Origin: JAKOVR01 sp031415655
GTDB taxonomy: Bacteria; Actinomycetota; Acidimicrobiia; Acidimicrobiales; Acidimicrobilacustridaceae
Assembly: GCA_031415655.1 (NCBI GenBank)
Contig: JANOSD010000159.1
Span: 1 to 64,000 of the forward strand
Reading direction: 5' to 3'
DNA length: 64,000 bases
The translations under genes and the position numbers were made by a program. The notes under the pieces are model-generated. The model was not told the origin of the DNA, did not search any database, and saw only the letters and a list, made by a program, of their open reading frames with translations. Of the stretch, positions 58,223 through 64,000 are shown one piece after another. The stretch's first letter is position 1. Each line of letters opens with the position of its first letter.

Positions 58223-59350
58223 ATGAGCGTGCCCAGCCTCGAAGACCTCGGCGATGTCGACGGCAAGCGGGTGCTCTTGCGGGCCGACTTCAACGTGCCG
58301 ATCCGCGATGGTGAGATCACCGACGATCTCCGGATCCGTTCGGCGCTGCCTACCATTACGTGGCTCGTGGAGCACGGGGCCACGGTCACCGCCTGCACAC
58401 ATCTGGGCCGGCCCAAGGGAACCCCGGATCCCAAGTATTCGGTGGAGCCCGTGCGTGCGGCGTTGGCCGAGTTGGCACCCAGCGTGGCGTTGCTCGACAA
58501 CCTCCGGTTCTCGCCCGGCGAAACCACCAATGACCCTGCCTTCGTGCAGGAACTCATCGCCGGCCAGGACCTCTACGTGAACGACGCGTTCGGCGCATCG
58601 CACCGGTCGCATGCGTCGATCGTGGGGCCTCCGCAGTTCCTTCCGTCGGCGGCGGGCCGACTGTTGCAGCGAGAGGTCGACGTGCTCATGCCCATGCGCG
58701 ACGATCCTCGACGGCCGTTCGTCGTCATCCTCGGCGGGGCAAAAGTGAGCGACAAACTCGCATTGATCGAAGCGCTCACCTCGGTCGCCGACGCGCTCAT
58801 CATCGGTGGGGGAATGGCGTTCACCTTCCTGAAGGCGATGGGCTACTCCGTGGGTGCCTCGTTGCTCGAGGCGGACCAGGTGGACACCTGCCGACGGTTG
58901 CTCGACGAAGCGAAGGTCACGTTCCACGTGCCATCGGACGTCACCGCCCTCGGGCCGGGCGGGAAGATCGGTGATCCCGGCGCCGGCGGCGAAGTGCGGC
59001 AGATGGGGCGCAGCCTGCCCGAAGGTTGGATGGGCCTCGATATCGGTCCGGGCACCGCGGCGGAGTTCACCGACGTGATCCTTGAGGCGCGCACGGTTTT
59101 CTGGAACGGCCCGATGGGTGTGTTCGAAGATCCCCGTTTTGAAGCCGGCACCCGGACGATCGCCGATGCCATCGCCAACACGAAAGCCTTCACGGTGGTG
59201 GGCGGCGGCGACTCCGCCGCCGCCGCCAAACAATTCGGCATCACGCCGGACGTCGACCACATCTCCACCGGTGGGGGGGCCTCGCTCGAACTCCTCGAAC
59301 AAGGCGACCTTCCCGGTCTCGCCGCCCTCCGAGGAGCGTCCAATGCCTGA
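58223..59350 (+). CDS. pgk: Phosphoglycerate kinase
   Basis: 375 aa two-domain kinase, a little short of the usual 390-400. N-terminal substrate residues VLLRADFNVPIRDGEI, THLGRPKG, LDNLRFSPGE, YVNDAFGASHRSHAS; C-terminal nucleotide domain VVILGGAKVSDKLALIE, IGGGMAFTFLKA, FWNGPMGVFEDPRF and VVGGGDSAAA. ATG 58223 has AAGGAG upstream. Overlaps tpiA by eight bases (ATGCCTGA). Confidence 0.97.
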   Translation: MSVPSLEDLGDVDGKRVLLRADFNVPIRDGEITDDLRIRSALPTITWLVEHGATVTACTHLGRPKGTPDPKYSVEPVRAALAELAPSVALLDNLRFSPGETTNDPAFVQELIAGQDLYVNDAFGASHRSHASIVGPPQFLPSAAGRLLQREVDVLMPMRDDPRRPFVVILGGAKVSDKLALIEALTSVADALIIGGGMAFTFLKAMGYSVGASLLEADQVDTCRRLLDEAKVTFHVPSDVTALGPGGKIGDPGAGGEVRQMGRSLPEGWMGLDIGPGTAAEFTDVILEARTVFWNGPMGVFEDPRFEAGTRTIADAIANTKAFTVVGGGDSAAAAKQFGITPDVDHISTGGGASLELLEQGDLPGLAALRGASNA

Positions 59351-60173
59351 TACTTCCAAACCCGCCAAACCCGCGAAGGCCGGGAAGAAGCCGGTGCGCA
59401 AGCCACTCATCAGCGGCAACTGGAAAATGCACCACAACCACTTCGAGGCCATTCAGGCAGTGCAAAAGCTGTGTTACCTGCTCTCGAAGGACGATTTCGA
59501 AGCGGTCGACGTGAGTGTGCACCCGCCGTTCACCGACATCCGTTCCGTGCAGACCACGCTCTTCGACCAGAAGAAGTCCGATGTGGTGGTGGGGGCGCAG
59601 AACTGCCACTACGAGGAGAAGGGCGCATTCACCGGCGAGGTATCTCCGGCGTTTCTTCCCAAACTCGACGTGGGTTACGTCATCGTCGGCCACTCCGAAC
59701 GCCGAGAATTGTTCGGCGAGACCGATGAGATCGTGAACAAGAAGGTGAAGGCGGTGCTGAAGTTCGCCATGACCCCGATCCTTTGTTGCGGCGAAACCCT
59801 TGAGGAACGTGATGCCGACGGTGCCGAAACAAAAGTGGACGGCCAGATCCGAGCGGGCCTCAAAGGCGCGAAGGCCGAAGCGGTTGCCGGGTTGGTCATC
59901 GCCTACGAGCCGATCTGGGCGATTGGCACGGGACGCACGGCCACGGCCGATGATGCGCAAACCATGTGCAAGTTCATCCGGTCGGTTGTAGCCGACGTGG
60001 CCGGGGCCGAGGCCGCCGAAGCCGTTCGCATTCAGTACGGCGGTTCCGTGAAGCCCAACAACGCCAAGGAACTGATGAGCCAGCCCGACATCGACGGTGC
60101 CCTCGTCGGTGGGGCGGCGTTGGACCCCGACGACTTCGCCAAGATCGTGCAGTACCGGCTTCAAGAGGGCTGA
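59343..60173 (+). CDS. tpiA: Triosephosphate isomerase
   Basis: 276 aa TIM barrel. GNWKMHHNHFEA with the catalytic Lys, VIVGHSERRELFGE with the catalytic His, VIAYEPIWAIGTGRTAT with the catalytic Glu and the mobile loop, IQYGGSVKPNNAKEL and GALVGGAALDPDDF. A basic N-terminal extension of about 20 residues (PDTSKPAKPAKAGKKPVRK), rich in Lys, Pro and Ala, is not part of the fold. The start lies inside pgk (eight-base overlap), so it is coupled to pgk. Confidence 0.97.
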   Translation: MPDTSKPAKPAKAGKKPVRKPLISGNWKMHHNHFEAIQAVQKLCYLLSKDDFEAVDVSVHPPFTDIRSVQTTLFDQKKSDVVVGAQNCHYEEKGAFTGEVSPAFLPKLDVGYVIVGHSERRELFGETDEIVNKKVKAVLKFAMTPILCCGETLEERDADGAETKVDGQIRAGLKGAKAEAVAGLVIAYEPIWAIGTGRTATADDAQTMCKFIRSVVADVAGAEAAEAVRIQYGGSVKPNNAKELMSQPDIDGALVGGAALDPDDFAKIVQYRLQEG

Positions 60174-60203
60174 GCATTCGTGTCGGTGGGCCCGGCGGTG
60201 GGC

Positions 60204-60245
60204 GCCGTGGGGGCGGTGGCGAGGGCCGTGGGGGCGGTGGCGAGG
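60204..60245 (+). repeat. Two tandem copies of a 21-bp G-rich unit between tpiA and secG
   Basis: Two exact adjacent copies of a 21-base unit (60204-60224 and 60225-60245) with runs of five G, two G, two G and two G. Together with flanking GGG runs the top strand could form a G-quadruplex. It sits in the 144-base gap between tpiA and secG. Confidence 0.9.
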
Positions 60246-60302
60246 GCTCCGGCGACGAGCGTTTCTCGTGGGGATGATCGCGTTTGCCCGCCATCCCTCT
60301 GG

Positions 60303-60308
60303 TAGGTT
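60303..60308 (+). promoter_or_regulatory. -10 box TAGGTT before secG
   Basis: TAGGTT ends nine bases before ATG 60318, so a leader of only about two or three bases is predicted. Confidence 0.45.
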
Positions 60309-60317
60309 TTCGCCCGT

Positions 60318-60557
60318 ATGCAGGTTCTCCTACCCGTTGTTCTGGTCCTTCACGTGCTGATGTGCGTGGCGCTCATCTTCCTCGTGCTGCTCCATAGCGG
60401 GCGCGGCGGCGGGCTCTCCGACATGTTCGGCGGTGGTCTCGGTGCCGCCGCCTCGGGATCCACCATGGTGGAGAAGAACCTCGATCGAGCCACCGTGGTG
60501 TTCGCCTGCGTCTTCACGTTCACCACCATCGGCTTATCGCTCCTGCTTTCCCGGTAG
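60318..60557 (+). CDS. secG: Protein translocase subunit SecG
   Basis: 79 aa, two membrane helices (VLLPVVLVLHVLMCVALIFLVLL and VVFACVFTFTTIGLSLLL) joined by the conserved glycine-rich cytoplasmic loop LHSGRGGGLSDMFGG. Accessory subunit of the SecYEG channel. Its usual place after tpiA is kept. The stop overlaps the next gene's GTG by one base (TAGTG). Confidence 0.95.
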   Translation: MQVLLPVVLVLHVLMCVALIFLVLLHSGRGGGLSDMFGGGLGAAASGSTMVEKNLDRATVVFACVFTFTTIGLSLLLSR

Positions 60558-62227
60558 TGCTGCACTGGCGCCACTTCGTGGGGCGGGCGCTGGCCCGACG
60601 TTCCATGGGCGGCCACCGGATAACGGTTGCGGGCATCGCGTTGACAGTTGGATTGGCCGGTGTCTTGCCGGCGTGTTCACGTGACGCTTCTGCGCCTCCT
60701 CCCACCTCGTCGGCGGCGCCGCCTCCCGCAAATCCGGCAGTCGTAAACGAAGGGGACGGCACGGGCGGCACCCTGAAGCTCGCCCTCGTAGCTCCCGACA
60801 CGATTGACCCGGCGCAGATCGTGCCCACCGATCCAGCCGAAGCCATCACCGCCGACCTGTTGTTCGACGGCCTCACCTCGATCGATCCGAAGACCAGCCA
60901 GGCCGTCGGGGCGTTGGCGGAGCGATGGGAGTCCAACGAGTCGCTTACCTCGTGGACGTTTCAACTTCGGCCCGACGCCACGTTCTCCAACAACACCCCG
61001 CTCACTGCGGCCGATGTGAAATTCTCCATGGAGCGAGTGGTACAGCGAGGCAAGCTGTCGCTCGCCGGTCCGCGGCTCGACGTGGTCGACGGTTTCGCCG
61101 AACTGCAGGCGGGCACCGCGGCCACGATGGTGGGGTTGGTCGTGGTCGACGACCACACCCTGCAAGTGGACCTCCTCGCCCCGTACGCCGGCTTCCCCGA
61201 ACTCGTCGCGTCGGCCAGCTTTGGCGTTGTGTCGAAGGAGGTGTTCACCAGAGGGGTACCCGCCGTAGCGTTGAGTGGAGGATTCACCCTCACCGAACGC
61301 GATGCGACCCGGGCTCGCCTCGAACGCCGGCCCGGCGCCAACGTCCGGCTCGATGCGGTCGAGATGATCCGCTACACCGACGACGAAGCCGCCTGGAAGG
61401 CGTTTCGAGAAGGTGCCGTGAACTGGGTGCTGGTTCCCGCTTCGCGCCACGACGAGGCCATCGCAGACTTCGGAACGGCGGCATTCACCCCGCTCGGCGC
61501 CACCGCATTCATCGGTTTCAACCTCGTCGATCCCAAGTTCGTCGATCCCCGCTTCCGCAAGGCGATCTTGCGAGCGCTGGACAGAGTGGCACTCGCCAAG
61601 GTGACCATGATCGGGCGGGCGGCGCAGACGGCGATCGTGCCTCCCGGCGTGCCGGGCGCAGTGGGGGAGGACTGCGGCATCGCTTGCCGCCAGGACATTG
61701 ACGAGGCGAAACGGTTGCTCGCTGATGCCTTCCCGAACGGGGTGTACCCGGCGGTGGCGCTAGCGGTTCCGGAGGGCGGCACCGAGAAACTGGTCGCCGA
61801 CGAAGTGCTCCGCCAACTCGCCGAGGTAAACATTCCAGTGATCGTCGCCGCTATGCCGTTCGAGCAATATCGAGCGTTCTCCACGAGCGGGCAGCAGCAG
61901 ATGTTCTGGTACGGCTGGGCGGGCCTGTTCCCCGATCCCGATGCCTACCTCGGCCGTCTCTTTCTCACATCGTCGAAAGACAACGTGACCGGGTTTCATT
62001 CGGAGGACATCGATTCCGACATCCGCGAGGCTCGCGGCACCGCCGACCGCGTCGAACGACTGCGGATGTACGGCGAGATCGAACGGCGCCTCGTGGAAGA
62101 GGCGGCGGTGATCCCGGTGAGTGCCTACGAACTCGAAGCCGCCGTATCGGCGCAGGTGCGAAACTTCCGCTGGCGCCTCGACGGTACGTTCGTCGTGGGC
62201 GACGTCTGGGTGAAGGCCCAGCCGTAG
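60557..62227 (+). CDS. Family 5 extracellular solute-binding lipoprotein
   Basis: 556 aa. Lipobox VLPACS after a hydrophobic stretch, then a Ser/Pro-rich linker and the SBP_bac_5 fold (TLKLALVAPDTIDPAQIVPTDPAEAITADLLFDGLTSID, then FQLRPDATFSNNTPLTAADVKFSMERVV, FRKAILRALDRVALA). Such proteins bind peptides or other small solutes for ABC importers. No permease or ATPase genes are adjacent, so it is an orphan binding protein. GTG 60557 overlaps the secG stop; ATG 60605 would give a more ordinary signal peptide. Confidence 0.88.
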   Translation: MLHWRHFVGRALARRSMGGHRITVAGIALTVGLAGVLPACSRDASAPPPTSSAAPPPANPAVVNEGDGTGGTLKLALVAPDTIDPAQIVPTDPAEAITADLLFDGLTSIDPKTSQAVGALAERWESNESLTSWTFQLRPDATFSNNTPLTAADVKFSMERVVQRGKLSLAGPRLDVVDGFAELQAGTAATMVGLVVVDDHTLQVDLLAPYAGFPELVASASFGVVSKEVFTRGVPAVALSGGFTLTERDATRARLERRPGANVRLDAVEMIRYTDDEAAWKAFREGAVNWVLVPASRHDEAIADFGTAAFTPLGATAFIGFNLVDPKFVDPRFRKAILRALDRVALAKVTMIGRAAQTAIVPPGVPGAVGEDCGIACRQDIDEAKRLLADAFPNGVYPAVALAVPEGGTEKLVADEVLRQLAEVNIPVIVAAMPFEQYRAFSTSGQQQMFWYGWAGLFPDPDAYLGRLFLTSSKDNVTGFHSEDIDSDIREARGTADRVERLRMYGEIERRLVEEAAVIPVSAYELEAAVSAQVRNFRWRLDGTFVVGDVWVKAQP

Positions 62228-62365
62228 CCCTGACCTCGGCCGGCGGAGTGCCGGTGCCTCCGGTGGACACGTGCCTCCGGTAGAAAATTCGCCTTGCTTT
62301 TGTTGGGGATCTCCGGGCTAAGGTGACGGTCCCGCAGAGGGGTGCATCCAGCCCTCAAAGGCCAC

Positions 62366-62449
62366 GTCGGAGTGGCGGAATTGGCAGACGCGCTAGACTA
62401 AGGATCTAGTGTCCGAAAGGACGTGGGGGTTCAAGTCCCCCCTTCGACA
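62366..62449 (+). tRNA. tRNA-Leu (anticodon AAG)
   Basis: 84 nt without encoded CCA. Acceptor GTCGGAG pairs with CTTCGAC (one G-T). The anticodon stem CTAGA/TCTAG encloses loop CTAAGGA, giving anticodon AAG (reads CUU and, if A34 becomes inosine, CUC and CUA). A long variable arm GTCCGAAAGGAC marks the Leu class; the T arm is GGGGGTTCAAGTCCCCC. Bacteria normally use GAG here. Confidence 0.93.
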
Positions 62450-62455
62450 CAATCT

Positions 62456-62477
62456 GGCCAGCACAAAAGTGCTGGTC
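62456..62477 (+). terminator. Hairpin directly after tRNA-Leu(AAG)
   Basis: GGCCAGCAC and GTGCTGGTC form a 9-bp stem (one G-T pair) around AAAA, six bases after the tRNA. There is no adjacent U run, so it may be a processing stem or weak terminator. Confidence 0.5.
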
Positions 62478-62484
62478 AGAGCCA

Positions 62485-62504
62485 GTTTTGGGCCGGCCGA
62501 AAAC
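62485..62504. repeat. 20-bp near-perfect palindrome
   Basis: GTTTTGGGCCGGCCGAAAAC is self-complementary except for one G-G pair. It lies in the first 60 bases beyond tRNA-Leu and could be a protein-binding site or the T-rich tail of the preceding hairpin. Confidence 0.5.
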
Positions 62505-62647
62505 GCCGATTTGTGTCGCTTGTCAGCCATTTGTCAGCGAAATTCTCACGGCACATCTCACGCCACTCACGGGCCGTCGCCGCTCAACATGAAATGTCGC
62601 GCTTCCGTCGTCAGGCGCATGCAGTAGCTGACTGGAAGACTGCACGG

Positions 62648-62869
62648 ATGCCAAGATGGCCCTTGCAGATTGACGAGGCGGAGGCGCGACGCCTCGCTCA
62701 ACGCGTTGTGGAAGCGCTCGGCTGGCCGTGGAGCGAACCCGTCGTCGTGAAGCGGAACAGCCGAGGGTGGACGTTCCGAACCAACGCCGACAGGCGAGGC
62801 GGCAACGTGCTCGTCGGAGTCGACGGCGTGTTCGGGATGGTGACCAGCGTGGCGTGCGCGCCCCGTTGA
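62648..62869 (+). CDS. Small hypothetical protein, 73 aa
   Basis: ATG 62648. It begins with an amphipathic helix (DEAEARRLAQRVVEALGW), followed by strands VVVKRNSRGWTFRTN and NVLVGVDGVFGMVTS, an alpha-beta layout that loosely resembles a PepSY-type domain. No family assigned. Longer in-frame starts exist (62423, 62596) but run through sequence that looks non-coding. No Shine-Dalgarno and no leaderless box, unlike most genes in the window. It lies in the stretch after tRNA-Leu that may be acquired DNA. Confidence 0.4.
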   Translation: MPRWPLQIDEAEARRLAQRVVEALGWPWSEPVVVKRNSRGWTFRTNADRRGGNVLVGVDGVFGMVTSVACAPR

Positions 62870-62940
62870 GGGTGTGCCGACTGCATCGTCCCTCTGGGGC
62901 GGCCTCGCCTGTCACCCGAACGCCGGGCGGTGCACATGGT

Positions 62941-63885
62941 TTAGTTCGGTGCCGGGCGGTCGAGAACTTGTTGCGTCCGGGTCCGCAGATCGACCAGTTC
63001 CGCGCTAGGGTCTCGAACGCTCAAGATGAGTTCGACAGCTGCCAACAGATGCTCGAGGCCGGTGCGGTACTCATCGAACGGAGCCTCGTCGGCAAACCAG
63101 TCGAGAAGCACTCGGAAGTCGGCAATCACTGGTTCGACATGATCGGCGGCACGCTCGCGGTCGCCGTTGCGCTCGATACATCGAGCAGAGTCGAGCATCG
63201 CCCGTCCGACGAACGCGTGGCATTGACCGAGGACGCGGGTGACGATCCGGCCGGCAAGCGCATACGAACGCTCCTCGAGTTCGGGATGGCGCCCGCGTGC
63301 AAACTCTTCTGCGATGGCTCGTGCGGCACCGGCGAGTTGGACGCCGTCGACCCACTCCTGAGACCCTTCGGCCGAGCACGGCCGTGTACCGAGCCGATCG
63401 ATGCATGCTTCGGCGGCTACGGACAGGCAGGTGGCTGCCTCGAGAACGATGTGAAGCTTCGCTGCCCCGCCCTCCGTCGAAGCGATCGCCATGCGGGCCG
63501 CTTCGAGAGCGACGCCGACGTCGTTGGTGCCGCGGGTCGGTTCGAGGCGGCGTGCTCGGTCCAGCAGCCCCGCTGCGAGCGATTGGTCCTCCGGTGATAG
63601 CCCAACGTCCACATGAGGGACCGGCAAGCCGAGAGCGAGTCGGTACGACGTCCACGCGACCGGGTCCCTGGTGGCGTCGGGTTCGTTGGCGGGGTTCCGA
63701 GAACTGGCTCGAACGACGCCGCCCTGGACTCGATCCATCACGAGGCGAGCGTCATCGAACGGCAGGGCGAAGCGCTCAGTCAGCTCGCTGAGGACCTCAG
63801 ACCACGTCCCGCCGAGCGACACGGCCCCATTCGCGAAGTCGACGAGCATGGGAATCGACGTTCCGCGAGCGAGGCGCACGGTCAT
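62941..63885 (-). CDS. Hypothetical helical protein, 314 aa
   Basis: The N-terminal ~65 residues (LARGTSIPMLVDFANGAVSLGGTWSEVLSELTERFALP then DDARLVMDRVQGGVV) have the pattern of a PqqD-like winged domain: a short beta pair, then helices with an acidic DxA step. The rest is helical and Ala/Arg-rich, without membrane segments. Six Cys are scattered (for example AATCLSVAAEACIDRL). Function unknown. The start is uncertain: ATG 63885 gives a compact N-terminus, and a TTG at 63963 would add 26 residues. The promoter side lies at the window edge. Same accessory stretch as the preceding small gene. Confidence 0.5.
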   Translation of the reverse strand: MTVRLARGTSIPMLVDFANGAVSLGGTWSEVLSELTERFALPFDDARLVMDRVQGGVVRASSRNPANEPDATRDPVAWTSYRLALGLPVPHVDVGLSPEDQSLAAGLLDRARRLEPTRGTNDVGVALEAARMAIASTEGGAAKLHIVLEAATCLSVAAEACIDRLGTRPCSAEGSQEWVDGVQLAGAARAIAEEFARGRHPELEERSYALAGRIVTRVLGQCHAFVGRAMLDSARCIERNGDRERAADHVEPVIADFRVLLDWFADEAPFDEYRTGLEHLLAAVELILSVRDPSAELVDLRTRTQQVLDRPAPN

Positions 63886-64000
63886 GTCGTCGGTCCACTC
63901 CACGGGGTCGACTCTTGCACATTGAGCCTCGCGAGCCGACGGGATGCGCATTCCCGCGTGCAAAGGCTGGCTGCGACACTCTCCTGCCTAACATCTGAAG

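Noticed and set aside
58091..59452. 453-codon open frame antisense to pgk
   Set aside because: Opposite intact pgk and the start of tpiA; composition is that of a GC-rich shadow frame and nothing in it resembles a domain.
62505..62640. Integrase remnant after tRNA-Leu
   Set aside because: The stretch has a repeated TGTCAGC but no readable recombinase motif in any frame.

Overview
The window is a GC-rich chromosomal stretch of an actinobacterium. The uvrB-uvrA and uvrC-rapZ-gap-pgk-tpiA-secG neighbourhoods, the decaprenyl-phospho-arabinose genes, the group II truncated globin, the ANTAR response regulator beside polA and many leaderless promoters all point that way. The lack of mycolate genes and the style of the tad, fab and GT-C genes suggest class Acidimicrobiia; that placement is an inference. 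Almost the whole window is core genome. The only accessory-looking part is the right edge, from about 62.45 kb, downstream of a tRNA-Leu gene.

Layout. 0-2.6 kb: an OmpR-type two-component system whose kinase has a periodic cysteine-repeat sensor domain. 2.7-7.3 kb: a DnaJ-like membrane protein, a small monooxygenase and trpC-trpF-trpB-trpA. 7.4-15 kb: a hypothetical gene, then a minus-strand operon reading carboxyltransferase, biotin carboxylase, AtuA-like protein and acyl-CoA dehydrogenase (an acyl-CoA carboxylation route). 15-18.2 kb: a DUF1361 membrane protein, a zinc-ribbon membrane protein, a truncated globin, and bcp-fabZ. 18.2-22.7 kb: the type II fatty-acid synthesis operon fabD-fabH-(tiny ORF)-fabG, then acpP-fabF; FabD carries an extra C-terminal biotinyl/lipoyl-like domain. 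23.1 kb: tRNA-Leu(CAA). 23.3-29.8 kb: an ANTAR regulator, polA, a methyltransferase and rpsA.

30-38.6 kb: a Tad/Flp pilus locus (cpaB, cpaE, cpaF, a tadB fused to a secreted vWA-like domain, tadC, a GT-C-like membrane protein) converging on two Flp pilin genes. Beside the pilins are a NarL-type regulator and a GAF histidine kinase, with a tetranucleotide repeat and palindromes between those two genes. 41.5-45.2 kb: coaE converging on dprE2-ubiA-dprE1, the route to decaprenyl-phospho-arabinose. 45.4-55.3 kb: uvrB, a polytopic membrane protein, uvrA, nadA, uvrC. 55.4-62.2 kb: a methyltransferase, then rapZ, gap, pgk, tpiA, secG and an orphan family-5 substrate-binding lipoprotein. 62.4 kb: a tRNA-Leu with the unusual anticodon AAG, followed by hairpins and two unrecognised genes.

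A repeated theme is a TANNNT -10 hexamer ending about 5-9 bases before the start codon, so that transcription should begin at or next to the start codon (leaderless mRNA). About seventeen genes on both strands show it. Genes inside operons use ATGA, TTGA, GTGA or TAGTG overlaps or short gaps, and a minority have clear Shine-Dalgarno sequences.
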